64,000 nucleotides of DNA from Aliishimia sp963678085 (GCA_963678085.1 OY782680.1:620001-684000), one strand, 5' to 3'; positions 34,869-44,088 are shown, counted from the first letter of the stretch. Numbers and translations are program-made. Notes: a model not told the origin generated them from the sequence alone.

Positions 34869-36104
34869 ATGCGTGCATTTCTATTGAGTATGAGTTTGTG
34901 TTTGCTTGCCGCGCCTGTGTTAAGTGCGGCACCAGAAACCTCTCCGCGCCCGCCCACTCAGAGCGGTGCCATGTCATTTGGGGAACAGAAGCGATTCGAG
35001 ACTTGGCTTGATCAATTCGCTGCCCGTGCGCGGGCCCAAGGCATCAAACAGCGTACCTTGAACGCGGCGCTCAGAGGACTGCGCTATGATCCAGAGGTGA
35101 TCAAGCGGGACCGCAACCAATCCGAATTTACCAAAACGCTCTGGGATTATCTCAAGACCGCCGTAAGTGATACCCGCATCAGAAACGGCAAAGCGGCCCT
35201 GTCCAAACATCGGCGCACCCTCGCCAAGATCGAGGCGCGTTACGGCGTTGAGGCAGAGGTGGTCGTCGCGATCTGGGGGCTCGAAAGCGCCTATGGCACG
35301 TTTCGCGGCAGCAAAAAGATCATTCAATCGCTGGCGACCCTGGCCTTTGATGGGCGGCGCGGCCGGTTCTTTGAGGCGCAGCTGATCGCGGCCTTGAAAA
35401 TCATCCAAGCCGGTGATGTGAATCCCCGCGATATGACCGGCAGCTGGGCTGGCGCGATGGGGCATACACAATTCATGCCCACCTCTTATCTCGATCACGC
35501 GGTGGATTTCACCGGCGATGGGCGGCGCGATATTTGGAGCGACACCCCAACCGATGCCCTGGCCTCCACCGCCGCGTACCTTAAGAACTTCGGCTGGACC
35601 ACGGGTCAACCCTGGGGCGTCGAAGTGCGCTTGCCCAAAGGCTTCAACTATGCGCTCGCGCGGCGCGATGTGAAAAAACTGCCCTCTGAATGGGCGCGCA
35701 TGGGCGTGAAAGATATGTCGGGCCGCGCGGTGCCCAATCATGGCAAAGCCTCTGTGCTGCTGCCCGCCGGAGCCAAGGGCGCGGCTTTTCTAATCTTTGA
35801 TAATTTCCGTGTGATCGAGCGCTATAACCCGGCAGATGCCTATGTCATTGGGGTGGGACATCTGAGTGATCGCATCGCAGGTGGACCGCCAATTCGCGCC
35901 TCTTGGCCTGTGGGGGATCGGGCTTTGACCTTTAGCGAGCGCAAAGAGCTACAACGCCGCCTCACCAAAGCGGGCTTTTCAACCCAAGGCGTAGATGGGC
36001 GCATCGGCCCGCGCACCATAAATGCGATCCGCGCCTGGCAAGCCTCTCAGGGGCAGGTGCCCGATGGCTATGCCAGCTTGGCTTTGCTGAAAAAACTGCG
36101 CTGA
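34869..36104 (+). CDS. Lytic murein transglycosylase (MltB family) with peptidoglycan-binding domain
   Basis: A 411-residue periplasmic enzyme that cuts glycan strands. Residues 1-19 form a signal peptide ending in LSA without a lipobox cysteine. The catalytic glutamate is in IWGLESAYGTFRG near 138, and MGHTQFMPTSYLDHAVDFTGDG is family-typical. Residues ~350-411 form a PG_binding_1 domain (QRRLTKAGFSTQGVDGRIGPRTINAIRAWQ). The ATG at 34869 follows AGGAGAGG; an earlier ATG seven codons upstream would blunt the signal peptide. Confidence 0.93.
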   Translation: MRAFLLSMSLCLLAAPVLSAAPETSPRPPTQSGAMSFGEQKRFETWLDQFAARARAQGIKQRTLNAALRGLRYDPEVIKRDRNQSEFTKTLWDYLKTAVSDTRIRNGKAALSKHRRTLAKIEARYGVEAEVVVAIWGLESAYGTFRGSKKIIQSLATLAFDGRRGRFFEAQLIAALKIIQAGDVNPRDMTGSWAGAMGHTQFMPTSYLDHAVDFTGDGRRDIWSDTPTDALASTAAYLKNFGWTTGQPWGVEVRLPKGFNYALARRDVKKLPSEWARMGVKDMSGRAVPNHGKASVLLPAGAKGAAFLIFDNFRVIERYNPADAYVIGVGHLSDRIAGGPPIRASWPVGDRALTFSERKELQRRLTKAGFSTQGVDGRIGPRTINAIRAWQASQGQVPDGYASLALLKKLR

Positions 36105-36159
36105 TGTCTTGTGATGCCAGAGTTTGATGCAGAATATCGTCTGGGCGCGTATTGAACCA

Positions 36160-36224
36160 TCGCGCCGTGGGGGTCTTGCACCCCCACACCCCCGCAAGGT
36201 ATTTTTAGCCAAATGAAGGGGGGC
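36160..36224 (+). repeat. Dispersed hairpin-tail repeat, copy D
   Basis: Hairpin arms 36167-36174 and 36180-36187 with loop CTTGC, then the constant tail and a G-run. It differs from copy C by a single T-to-C change in the loop over about 60 bases. It lies about 56 bases after the transglycosylase stop. The rest of 36105-36461 contains no convincing gene, only the operator-like repeats listed next. Confidence 0.85.
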
Positions 36225-36358
36225 GCGGCGTTGCTGGGTTTTAACGGTTTTGGGGGAGGATGGCCGTGAAGCTACACGTCATGCGTGATGCGCCTGAGGC
36301 ATAGGTCCTTGGTATAAGAGGTTGAAATTATGGTGAACTGCGCAAGCTCAGCGCGCGC

Positions 36359-36416
36359 GGGACATTTTGTGCAGGCGCGATTTGTCCCATTGTCTCGCCC
36401 CTAGCAGACATATTAT
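36359..36416 (+). promoter_or_regulatory. Paired inverted repeats overlapping a possible idi promoter
   Basis: GGGACA-N18-TGTCCC (36359-36388) is followed by TGTCT-N10-AGACA (36391-36410). A possible -35 TTGTCT (36390-36395) and -10 TATTAT (36411-36416) overlap the second repeat. The four TGTCY/RGACA half-sites look like an operator for a dimeric regulator. The spacing does not fit the PpsR pattern TGT-N12-ACA. Confidence 0.35.
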
Positions 36417-36461
36417 GCTCGCGCTCTAAAGGGATGCTGGGAAATAACTAGGGCCATTGAA

Positions 36462-37007
36462 ATGACGATCATGATTCCAGCTTGGGTGGAGGGCACTCTC
36501 ACGCCCGTTGAAAAGCTTGAAGCCCATGTGAAAGGGCTGAAACATAAGGCCGTGTCAGTCTTTGTGCTCAAGGGGCGCGAGGTTCTCATGCAGCAGCGCG
36601 CAATGGGGAAATATCACACGCCGGGTCTGTGGACCAATACATGTTGCACGCACCCTGATTGGGACGAAACCCCAGCTGCTTGCGCGATGCGCCGCCTGAA
36701 CGAAGAGCTTGGCATCACCGGCCTGCACCCCGAGCATCGTCATCTGTTAGAATATCGCGCCGATGTGGGCGGGGGTTTGATCGAGCATGAGGTGGTTGAT
36801 GTTTTTGTGGCGCGCGCGGGCAAAGATATGCCGCTGGTGCCCAACCCGGATGAGGTGATGGACACGCGCTGGGTGGATTATCACGACCTGATTGCCGAGG
36901 TGCAGCGCCATCCCGAGCGCTTTACCCCTTGGCTGCATATTTATTTGTCAGATTATGCGGATGTTATTTTCGGTCCCGATCTGGCATATGCTACGCAAAA
37001 TTCCTAA
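36462..37007 (+). CDS. idi: Isopentenyl-diphosphate delta-isomerase, type I
   Basis: A 181-residue Nudix-fold enzyme interconverting isopentenyl and dimethylallyl diphosphate for isoprenoid, quinone and carotenoid synthesis. The catalytic cysteine lies in TNTCCTHP at 61-62, followed by the Nudix-like box AMRRLNEELGI and the catalytic glutamate in LIEHEVVDVFVA near 111-115. In phototrophic relatives idi sits in the photosynthesis cluster, but no pigment genes are present here. It is followed by rpiB after 18 bases. Confidence 0.94.
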   Translation: MTIMIPAWVEGTLTPVEKLEAHVKGLKHKAVSVFVLKGREVLMQQRAMGKYHTPGLWTNTCCTHPDWDETPAACAMRRLNEELGITGLHPEHRHLLEYRADVGGGLIEHEVVDVFVARAGKDMPLVPNPDEVMDTRWVDYHDLIAEVQRHPERFTPWLHIYLSDYADVIFGPDLAYATQNS

Positions 37008-37025
37008 AGCAGCCAGAGTGCCTTT

Positions 37026-37466
37026 ATGCCTGAAAAACTCCGAATAGTCTTGTCCAGCGATCATGCTGCGATCCCACTGCGCCTAGCCATTGCCGCGCAT
37101 TTGCAAACCCGTGCTGAGGTTTTGGATATCGGCCCAAGCAGCCCTGAGAGCACCCATTACCCGCTGCATGGCAAGGCGGCGGCGCAAAAGGTGGCCTCGG
37201 GCGATTGTGATCTTGGCATTATCCTTTGTGGCACGGGCCAGGGCATCATGATGGCGGCCAATAAAGTGCCGGGCATTCGCTGCGGCGTGTGCTCGGATAC
37301 GTTTTCCGCCCGCATGATCCGCGCCCATAACGATGCCAATATGCTGTCGCTTGGAGCGCGCGTGATTGGGGAGGGCCTTGCGCTGGATATTGTAGATGCG
37401 TTTCTGGAGGCCGAATTCGAAGGCGGTCGCCACGCAACCCGTGTGGATATGATCGAAGCTGGTTGA
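37026..37466 (+). CDS. rpiB: Ribose 5-phosphate isomerase B
   Basis: A 146-residue RpiB/LacAB-fold isomerase of ribose 5-phosphate and ribulose 5-phosphate, or a related phosphosugar. The active-site cysteine is Cys68 in ILCGTGQGIMMAANKVPGIR, and HNDANMLSLGARVIG follows. It lies between idi and the frameshifted glycerol kinase on the same strand, so all three may share a transcript. Confidence 0.92.
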   Translation: MPEKLRIVLSSDHAAIPLRLAIAAHLQTRAEVLDIGPSSPESTHYPLHGKAAAQKVASGDCDLGIILCGTGQGIMMAANKVPGIRCGVCSDTFSARMIRAHNDANMLSLGARVIGEGLALDIVDAFLEAEFEGGRHATRVDMIEAG

Positions 37467-37512
37467 CCTCTTTCCTGTGCCGCGAAATGATGGGGCAAAA
37501 GCGGGGGAAGAG

Positions 37513-38984
37513 ATGGGCTATATTCTAGCAATTGATCAGGGCACGACCTCATCGCGGGCGATATTATTTGATGCGCAGATGCAGCCGGTGGCCTCAGCTC
37601 AGCAAGAGTTTCCCCAGCATTTCCCCGCCTCGGGCTGGGTAGAGCATGATCCGGCAGATTTGATCGCGAGCGTTGAGCAGACCTGTAAAGATTGCGTTGC
37701 AAAGGCGGGGATTGCGCCTAGCGACATCGCCGCGATCGGCATCACCAATCAGCGCGAAACCACTCTGGTTTGGGATCGCAGCACCGGCGCACCGATCCAT
37801 AATGCGATTGTTTGGCAGGACCGGCGTACGGCTCAGATTTGCGACGATCTCAAAGCGGGCGGGCATGAGGCGCTGATCACTGCAACAACGGGCCTGTTGC
37901 TGGATCCCTATTTCTCAGCGACCAAGGTGAAATGGATCCTCGATCAAAGCCCTGGAGCGCAGCAAAAGGCTGAGGTCGGCGAGCTGCTTTTTGGCACCGT
38001 TGACAGCTATCTGATTTGGCATCTGAGCAAGGGCGCGGCCCATGTCACAGATGCGACCAATGCCGCGCGCACCATGCTGTATGACATTCACAAAGGGGAG
38101 TGGAGCGCTGAGATTTGTGCGCTTTTGGACATCCCTCTTGCGATGTTGCCTCAGGTCAAGGATTGTGCGGCAGACTTTGGGATAACCGATTTTCTGGGCG
38201 CAGAGATCCCCATCCTTGGCGTGGCAGGGGACCAGCAAGCGGCCAGCATCGGTCAGGCTTGCTTTGAGCCCGGCATGCTGAAATCGACCTATGGGACAGG
38301 GTGTTTTGCGTTGCTGAATACGGGCGCGCAGGCGATCACCTCTTCCAACCGGCTGCTCACCACCATCGCCTATCAGCTGGATGGCAAGCCGAGCTATGCG
38401 TTGGAAGGCTCGATCTTTATCGCGGGCGCTGTGGTGCAATGGCTGCGCGATGGGCTTGGGGTGATCGAGGCGGCGGGCCAGACAGAGACACTTGCGCAGC
38501 AGGGCCGGGAGGGGGTGACGCTTGTGCCTGCCTTCACCGGGCTTGGCGCGCCCTATTGGAACCCGGACTGCCGGGGCGCGGTCTTTGGGCTCACGCGCGA
38601 CACGGGACCGGCTGAGATGGCGCGGGCTGCGCTTGAAAGCATCGGGTTTCAGACCGGCGATCTCTGGGAGGCTATGAAGGCGGATTGGCCAGGCGCCTCG
38701 CATGCAAGCCTGCGCGTGGATGGGGGGCTGTCGGCAATGATTGGGCGATGCAGTTTCTGTCCGACATCCTAGATGCCCCGGTGGAGCGCCCGGCCAATGT
38801 AGAAACCACCGCCCTTGGCGCGGCCTGGCTTGCGGGAATGCGCGCTGGGATCTACCCTGATCAAGAGGGTTTTGCCCAGAGCTGGGCCGTTGAGCGCCGC
38901 TTTGATCCATCGCTTGAGCAGGGCACGAGGGATGAGAAACGCGCCCGCTGGAAAAGAGCGATCGCGGCAGCTCAGATGGTTTAG
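37513..38984 (+). pseudogene. glpK: Glycerol kinase, interrupted by a one-base frameshift
   Basis: The reading frame from ATG 37513 matches glycerol kinase from IDQGTTSSRAILFD to LRVDGGLSA, near residue 408. It then runs into a nonsense tail ending at 38772. The correct continuation, NDWAMQFLSDILDAPVERP through TTALGAAWLAGMRAGIYPD to the C-terminus, is read in another frame and stops at 38984. One missing base near 38734-38737 explains it; restoring it would give about 490 residues, the normal length. All other expected motifs are intact, so this is either a very recent mutation or a sequencing or assembly error. No glycerol transporter or glpD lies next to it. Confidence 0.88.
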
Positions 38985-39017
38985 CGCTGCACCCTTTCAC
39001 TGGTCCGAAGGCAGGAG

Positions 39018-39051
39018 CCGAGGATCTCCCAGCCCATTAGGCGATCCTCGG
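39018..39051. terminator. Inverted repeat between convergent glpK and the hypothetical membrane gene
   Basis: CCGAGGATC and GATCCTCGG form a perfect 9-bp stem with a 16-base loop, 34 bases after the glpK end and 10 bases before the converging gene end. It is suitable as a bidirectional terminator, though no T-run is present. Confidence 0.5.
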
Positions 39052-39060
39052 TTGTGCCCG

Positions 39061-39984
39061 TCAATCCGCTTCTGGTGGAGGGGCTGGCAGCTTAGCTTCA
39101 AGCATGTCCGCCTGATCTGCGGTGATATAGAGATTGCCTATGATGTGGGTATAGCTGTTCGAGACCGGGCCCTCTTTCTCCTCCACCTTATAGGTCAGCT
39201 TTTCCACCGTAAGCAGGTTAAAGGATAGATCGCCGGGGTCACGGTATATTTTAACTTCTGCCCCCGTGTCCTCATTCTCAATCACCTCTGGCACAGGGGC
39301 AAGGGCTAGCAGCGTCGAAAAATCTCCCGCTTCAAACGCGGTGACATAGTCCTCTTGCTCGCCATCAAAACCATGCCCGCGGGTCTTGAGCACAAGGGTT
39401 GATGCGGTTTTGGTGGCCTCGTTATAGGGCGCGCTCTCCAGATTGACCATGAGCATGCCACCAAGCGCAGACAACACGATGATCGCCGCCTCTGCCGCCC
39501 AGAGGTAATGCAGATCCCCGCCGCTAAAGCTGCCACCGCTTCTGCCGCGCTTGCCGATGGACAATTCATAAAACTCGCCCAGCCCGCGTATCTCGTCCAG
39601 TGCATAGGCCCAAGTGGCCATTGGCCCGGCCATGAATTTATCTTGCAAAGAGAGCTGCACGAAACCGGGATCACCATAGCCGGAAATATGCGCCCAATAG
39701 GCCCAATAGACCCAGATCGCGACGCCAAGAACGATCAGCAATGCCAGCATATCGACGAGCGTGTTGCGTGACTTCAGCTTGACGGACGTGCTGGTGACAA
39801 CCCAGCCCACCAGCGCGCCGAAAATGATGGTGATGATAAATTGGATGTAGATAATGGGATTATAGAGCGCAGCATAGGCATACCCCGCCGCCAGCACGAT
39901 TCCAGCGCCGCCGCCAAGCACCAGCGCCGCGACAAATGCAGGCAGGCTGACGCGCCCGGATTTCTTGTAATATTTCGCACTCAT
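39061..39984 (-). CDS. Hypothetical membrane protein, 307 aa
   Basis: I do not recognise a family. Four hydrophobic segments lie at about 13-38, 43-63, 77-97 and 165-185. A cytoplasmic or periplasmic Gly-rich loop (RGRSGGSFSGG) comes before the last one. A C-terminal acidic domain of ~110 residues ends in a proline-rich tail. No signal cleavage site, catalytic motif or repeat is visible. The start ATG at 39984 is the only good one. The neighbour at 40146-40475 is also an envelope protein of unknown role on the same strand. Confidence 0.75.
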   Translation of the reverse strand: MSAKYYKKSGRVSLPAFVAALVLGGGAGIVLAAGYAYAALYNPIIYIQFIITIIFGALVGWVVTSTSVKLKSRNTLVDMLALLIVLGVAIWVYWAYWAHISGYGDPGFVQLSLQDKFMAGPMATWAYALDEIRGLGEFYELSIGKRGRSGGSFSGGDLHYLWAAEAAIIVLSALGGMLMVNLESAPYNEATKTASTLVLKTRGHGFDGEQEDYVTAFEAGDFSTLLALAPVPEVIENEDTGAEVKIYRDPGDLSFNLLTVEKLTYKVEEKEGPVSNSYTHIIGNLYITADQADMLEAKLPAPPPEAD

Positions 39985-40145
39985 ACCATTGCTACCTTTT
40001 TCTCGTACAGCATCGGGCCAAGGAGGGCTTCTCGGCGTAACTTGTGTCGCACCCTAGTGGCATCGCCAGCTTAGTCAATGACCCGTGGGTTGTATCCGCT
40101 AGGATATTGTCGGGTATGGTTAAAACGATGTTCAAGGGCTGCGTT

Positions 40146-40475
40146 TCAGCAGTAAAAGCTGCGGAGTTTCTTGATCGCCTCGCGCGGGACATCGCCCGGT
40201 GAAAGGAATAGATCTTCATTGAATGACAGCCATTTCGATTTGATAGGCTCAGAGCAATGCAGGTAGAGTTCTCCGTTGAAATCGCCGAGTTTTCCATAGC
40301 CATGGACGCGAACCTTGTGAATTCCCGGCGCTATACGAGTTGAATGCTGGGCATCCCATTTTTGGACATAAACGCCTCCAACATGCTGCGTATAAAGATG
40401 CACCTTTTCGCCCGCCAGCGCAGGCGCGCCGCAGACGATGAGCGCAGCGATTGTGATGTATTTCAAACCCCGCAT
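40146..40475 (-). CDS. Hypothetical secreted protein, 109 aa
   Basis: A small periplasmic protein. The signal peptide at 1-22 ends PALAG, and the mature part is beta-rich with two cysteines (LHCSEP and the C-terminal residue) that could form a disulfide. AAGGGGAAG precedes the ATG at 40475; an earlier in-frame ATG lacks this context. I do not know its function. Confidence 0.7.
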   Translation of the reverse strand: MRGLKYITIAALIVCGAPALAGEKVHLYTQHVGGVYVQKWDAQHSTRIAPGIHKVRVHGYGKLGDFNGELYLHCSEPIKSKWLSFNEDLFLSPGDVPREAIKKLRSFYC

Positions 40476-40561
40476 GTTCTTCCCCTTAGGCAGCACTCTG
40501 TTTAGTAAAGCGGGCCCGTTCCGTCCAGCGTGGAGCCTGCCAGATCTGCTGTGATTAGGAT

Positions 40562-40620
40562 GCCAGTGTTTTGCTGGCCATGCATCGAGGGGATAGCCCC
40601 GCCCAGCTTGGGTCGATGCA
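40562..40620. other. Three-way-junction-shaped palindrome downstream of the polysaccharide operon
   Basis: An outer stem TGCATCGA/TCGATGCA (40581-40588 with 40613-40620) encloses two hairpins, GGGG-ATAG-CCCC (40589-40600) and CCCA-GCT-TGGG (40602-40612), with one unpaired base. A further hairpin GCCAG-N7-CTGGC (40562-40578) abuts it. It lies 38 bases past the stop of the leftward glycosyltransferase operon. It may be an unusual terminator, an RNA-stability element or a structured RNA. Confidence 0.6.
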
Positions 40621-40657
40621 AATAATCGGGGATAAAGATGAGGCGATGCCTATCGGG

Positions 40658-41791
40658 TTAAGCGCTGATTTTGGACAGGAAATATCGGTGCTTGTCGCGA
40701 AAGGCGCCATAGCCAAAGCGTTCTTCTGCAATGGCGCGGGCTTGTTGGCACTGGATGCGTCTTGCAGGCTCTGGGGTGCTCAGCATCTCAATGATTGCGC
40801 GGCGTAGCTGGCCCGGATCGCGGGGCGAGACGATACGGCCATTGCGCATGCCAACCACCGCCTCGCGCGCACTATCCTCATCGCTCACGATCACAGGCAC
40901 ACCAGAGGCCAAGGCTTCACGCGGGGCAAGTGGGATGCCTGGGCTCTGCCCCGTATCGCTCACCTGGCAAAAAAGATCAGCGAGCCGGTAAAGCGCGGGT
41001 AGGTCGGCTGCATGCACTGGACCTGTGAAGGTGACAGCTTCCTCTAGGCCGAGCCGTAACGCCTTTTCCTTGAGCCGCGCCGCATCATCTCCACCCCCAG
41101 CAATAACCAGATGTGCCTGTGGGATCTGAGCACGCAGATCGCTCCAAATCTCAAGCAGGCGATCATAACCTTTGTGCGGCACGGTTTTTCCCAACTCTCC
41201 CAAGGTCAGAACTACTGGGGTGCGCAGACGGAAGGGAATCCCGTATTTCTGGGCCACCGCTGCATTCCGTGGTCCTGGATAAAAGCGGTTTAGATCGACG
41301 CAATCCCAGATCACCTCGGGCGGTTCAAGATGGGCTTCATGCTCTTGCACATCCTCAGCGCTTGCGTTGCAATCCGAGATCAGCCTGTCCATACGGGCCA
41401 TATGCTCTTGGTAGCGCGGGCTTAAACCGTTGCGCAGCTCAAGCCCATAGACATTGAGGATTGTTTGTGCGCCGCTCAAAAGCCCAAGGCGGGTGGCCAG
41501 GGGGGTAAAGTTCACATGCGCGCAGAAGATCGCCTGGGGCTTCCAAAGAAGGGCGCTTTGCACGGCCTGGAAGGAAAGTCCGGCGCGATCCAGGCTTGTG
41601 GCCAGCCGCGCGCGCCCATGCCAGAACACCCTGAAAGTCGTTTCAGACCTGCCATTCTCTGGACCTTGTAGCGAGAGCGCCCTGACCTTGCCCGCCCCGT
41701 AAATCTCGCGCAGCGCCTCGATTTGATACCGATTATGGCGGCTGATCCCGCCCCGAGCGAAAACATCAGGGGTTAGGTAGAGAATGCGCAT
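40658..41791 (-). CDS. Glycosyltransferase family 4 protein
   Basis: A 377-residue retaining GT-B transferase. The C-terminal half has the donor-site pattern VLTLGELGKTVPHKGYDRLLE, then GPVHAADLPALYRLADLFCQVS and the E-x7-E-type APREALASGVPVIVSDEDSAREAV. It probably adds a hexose to a lipid-linked surface polysaccharide. It is the last gene of a leftward operon with a DegT aminotransferase and another GT4. Acceptor and sugar are unknown. Confidence 0.88.
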   Translation of the reverse strand: MRILYLTPDVFARGGISRHNRYQIEALREIYGAGKVRALSLQGPENGRSETTFRVFWHGRARLATSLDRAGLSFQAVQSALLWKPQAIFCAHVNFTPLATRLGLLSGAQTILNVYGLELRNGLSPRYQEHMARMDRLISDCNASAEDVQEHEAHLEPPEVIWDCVDLNRFYPGPRNAAVAQKYGIPFRLRTPVVLTLGELGKTVPHKGYDRLLEIWSDLRAQIPQAHLVIAGGGDDAARLKEKALRLGLEEAVTFTGPVHAADLPALYRLADLFCQVSDTGQSPGIPLAPREALASGVPVIVSDEDSAREAVVGMRNGRIVSPRDPGQLRRAIIEMLSTPEPARRIQCQQARAIAEERFGYGAFRDKHRYFLSKISA

Positions 41792-41840
41792 ATCACGTTC
41801 CTATGTTTGAAGCTGCGGCTGGGGTGAGCGCGAAGGCGGC

Positions 41841-42989
41841 TCATCCTAGATACCTGCGCGCTACGGATTTCACGGCGGTGCAGATTTCGTCCAAATCGCT
41901 TTCGCTTAGGTCAATATAGGTGGGCAGGTTAAATCCGCGCGCTGCCGCCGCGTGGGCGATGGGGGTATCAGCGGGGCCGGGTAAATAAGGCATATCGGAC
42001 ATTGGGTAGAAATAGGGCCGAGTATCCACACCGCGCGCTCGCAGCTCTAGGCACAGTTGATCGCGGTTTTCTGCGTTCAACCCATCAATCTCGGCGCAGA
42101 CCATCCAAAAGCTATTGGTGACCCCTGGCATTTCTCGGTTCACCCGCAATTCGGGCAGATCCGCCAGCCGTTCTTTGTAGCCTTCAAACACTGCGCGGCG
42201 CTTAGCCAACAGCTCTTTTGCCTGTTCAAGCTGGGCACATCCCAAAGCCGCCTGAAGGTTGGTCATGCGATAGTCGAACCCCATCTGATCATGCCAATAG
42301 CGTTTCTCCGCAGACATAGCATGATCGCGTAAATGGCGGATTTTGTCAGCCAAAGCCGGGGCATTGGTGGTGATCATGCCGCCTTCGCCGGTGGTGAGGT
42401 TCTTATTGGCGTAAAAGCTGAAGATGCTACAATGACCCAAAGCCCCAACCCGCGTCGAGCCAATGGCGCTGCCATGGGCCTGTGCCGCATCTTCAATCAC
42501 CGAAAGCCCCCGTTTTTTGGCGATCTGCATAATGGCCCCCATCGCGGCTGGGTGGCCGTAAAGATGCACGGGGATGATGGCTCTGGTGCGCGCGGTAATC
42601 AGAGCCTCGATTTTGCTGGGGTCTATGCAGAGGCTGGCAGGCTCGATATCACAGAATACGGGGCGCGCGCCCGCCATGAGCGTTGCATTGGCCGTGGTGA
42701 TCGCGGACAGGTCGGGCAGGATCACCTCATCCCCTGGACCAATCCTGCGCGCCACCAAAGCCAGATGCAGCGCAGCCGTGCCATTGGCAACAGATATCGC
42801 ATGGCGCACACCGCAAAAGGCCGCGAACTCATGTTCAAACCGCGTCACATAATGTCCCAGAGACGAGACCCAGCCGCTTTTCACGGCATCGCTCACATAG
42901 TCTAGCTCACGGCCTACAAGATGGGGCTTTGACACCGGAAAGAAGGAGGGCGTGGCAAAAGCGCTCGCAGTGGTGGCTTTACGCGACAT
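41841..42989 (-). CDS. DegT/DnrJ/EryC1/StrS aminotransferase (sugar aminotransferase)
   Basis: A 382-residue PLP enzyme that converts a nucleotide-linked ketosugar to an aminosugar. The PLP lysine is Lys196 in FSFYANKNLTTGEGGM, with EDAAQAHGS carrying the PLP-contacting Asp. It resembles perosamine-synthase-like members. I place the start at ATG 42989; the frame runs on upstream inside the neighbouring glycosyltransferase gene with an unrelated Arg-rich sequence. It overlaps that gene's stop by 11 bases, so the two are translationally coupled. Confidence 0.9.
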   Translation of the reverse strand: MSRKATTASAFATPSFFPVSKPHLVGRELDYVSDAVKSGWVSSLGHYVTRFEHEFAAFCGVRHAISVANGTAALHLALVARRIGPGDEVILPDLSAITTANATLMAGARPVFCDIEPASLCIDPSKIEALITARTRAIIPVHLYGHPAAMGAIMQIAKKRGLSVIEDAAQAHGSAIGSTRVGALGHCSIFSFYANKNLTTGEGGMITTNAPALADKIRHLRDHAMSAEKRYWHDQMGFDYRMTNLQAALGCAQLEQAKELLAKRRAVFEGYKERLADLPELRVNREMPGVTNSFWMVCAEIDGLNAENRDQLCLELRARGVDTRPYFYPMSDMPYLPGPADTPIAHAAAARGFNLPTYIDLSESDLDEICTAVKSVARRYLG

Positions 42990-44088
42990 GATGTGTCTCC
43001 TGTGTCTCTTTTGCGGGTTTCTGCATCGCTTGTGTTGGCAAGGCGGTGAACAGCGCGGCGGCTTGGTGTGCAAATGTGCAGCTACGCTTGGCCCAACGTG
43101 CAGCCGGTAAATCAAGGTTTTGACCCTGCTTGAGCAGAGTCGAAAGCCGCGCCGCCAGGGCATCAGGGTCCGCAGGCACGACCAAATGACCAAAGCCCCC
43201 AAGCGCCTCGGCATTGCTTGGTGTTTCAGAGGCAATGACCACCCGCCCGCATCCCATTGCTGCGCGCAACAGGCGCGCGCTGTGCATGGGCGCGCTGGTT
43301 AGAGAGGGGGCAACAATCAGATCGGCTGCATTCATATGATCCGCCAGTTCTTCGGATTTGGGATCAAAATAGACCACCTTTTCGCGCAGCCCGTGCTTGG
43401 CAATCTGTGCCATGAGACGATGCCCATAGCGATCTTTGGCGGGGAAATTGGGCAAGAGCAGTGTCCAATCCTGCTCTTTCAATTGGCTGAGGGCGGCTAT
43501 CAATATATGCACGCCGTGATCAGGGGTCACAGCTCCAACATAAGCAAGAACCGGAGAGGAAATGCGCAGCAAGTCGCGGGTCCGGGTGCGCTGGCTCTCA
43601 GCCTGCACAAAGAAGCGCTCGGCATCATAAGCCAATGGCAGCTGTGTGGCTGTGAACCCAAGGCGCTGCATATGTTCGGTATCCGCGCGCGTATCGGTGA
43701 AAACCCCTGAAAGGGCCTTGCGCGACACCGCCAAGAGTGCCTTTTCGCGCCATCGTTCTTGCAACGGGGGCGTGATACCCAGGCAGCTTGCAAATACACG
43801 GGCTTTGCTCGCGCTCAACGCGGCTTGGTTGGTGATCGCAGTGCCCGGCGGGCTATGCACATAGATATGGGTTGGCTTAAATTTGGCGATGCGATCAGAT
43901 AGGCCCTTAAGCCGCGCCCAAAGCGTGCCCGGTGCCACAACGGCCAGCCCTTCACAGCCCTGTGCGCTCGCAGGCAGCGCAAATTCGATTTGAATGTCAT
44001 AAGCGCCCAATTCACGAAATAAGGCGCTACTTGCCTCATCCAATGCGTAGGGCGCAGTCACCAATAGCCGGATCTCAGAGCCAGCCAT
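42979..44088 (-). CDS. Glycosyltransferase family 4 protein
   Basis: A 369-residue GT-B transferase. The C-terminal half has VLAYVGAVTPDHGVHILIAAL near 178-198, then DLIVAPSLTSAPMHSARLLRAAMGCGRVVIASETPSNAEAL. The ATG at 44088 is preferred; upstream frame codons are only GTG and TTG. It is the first gene of the three-gene polysaccharide operon. The 287-base upstream interval contains strong inverted repeats that may regulate it. Confidence 0.85.
   Translation of the reverse strand: MAGSEIRLLVTAPYALDEASSALFRELGAYDIQIEFALPASAQGCEGLAVVAPGTLWARLKGLSDRIAKFKPTHIYVHSPPGTAITNQAALSASKARVFASCLGITPPLQERWREKALLAVSRKALSGVFTDTRADTEHMQRLGFTATQLPLAYDAERFFVQAESQRTRTRDLLRISSPVLAYVGAVTPDHGVHILIAALSQLKEQDWTLLLPNFPAKDRYGHRLMAQIAKHGLREKVVYFDPKSEELADHMNAADLIVAPSLTSAPMHSARLLRAAMGCGRVVIASETPSNAEALGGFGHLVVPADPDALAARLSTLLKQGQNLDLPAARWAKRSCTFAHQAAALFTALPTQAMQKPAKETQETHHVA

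Noticed and set aside
36359..36410. PpsR/CrtJ operator upstream of idi
   Set aside because: The half-sites do not fit TGT-N12-ACA, and no photosynthesis genes are present.
40571..40807. ORF of 78 codons on the plus strand
   Set aside because: It reads through the palindrome and the antisense of the glycosyltransferase gene, has no ribosome-binding site and shows no domain.
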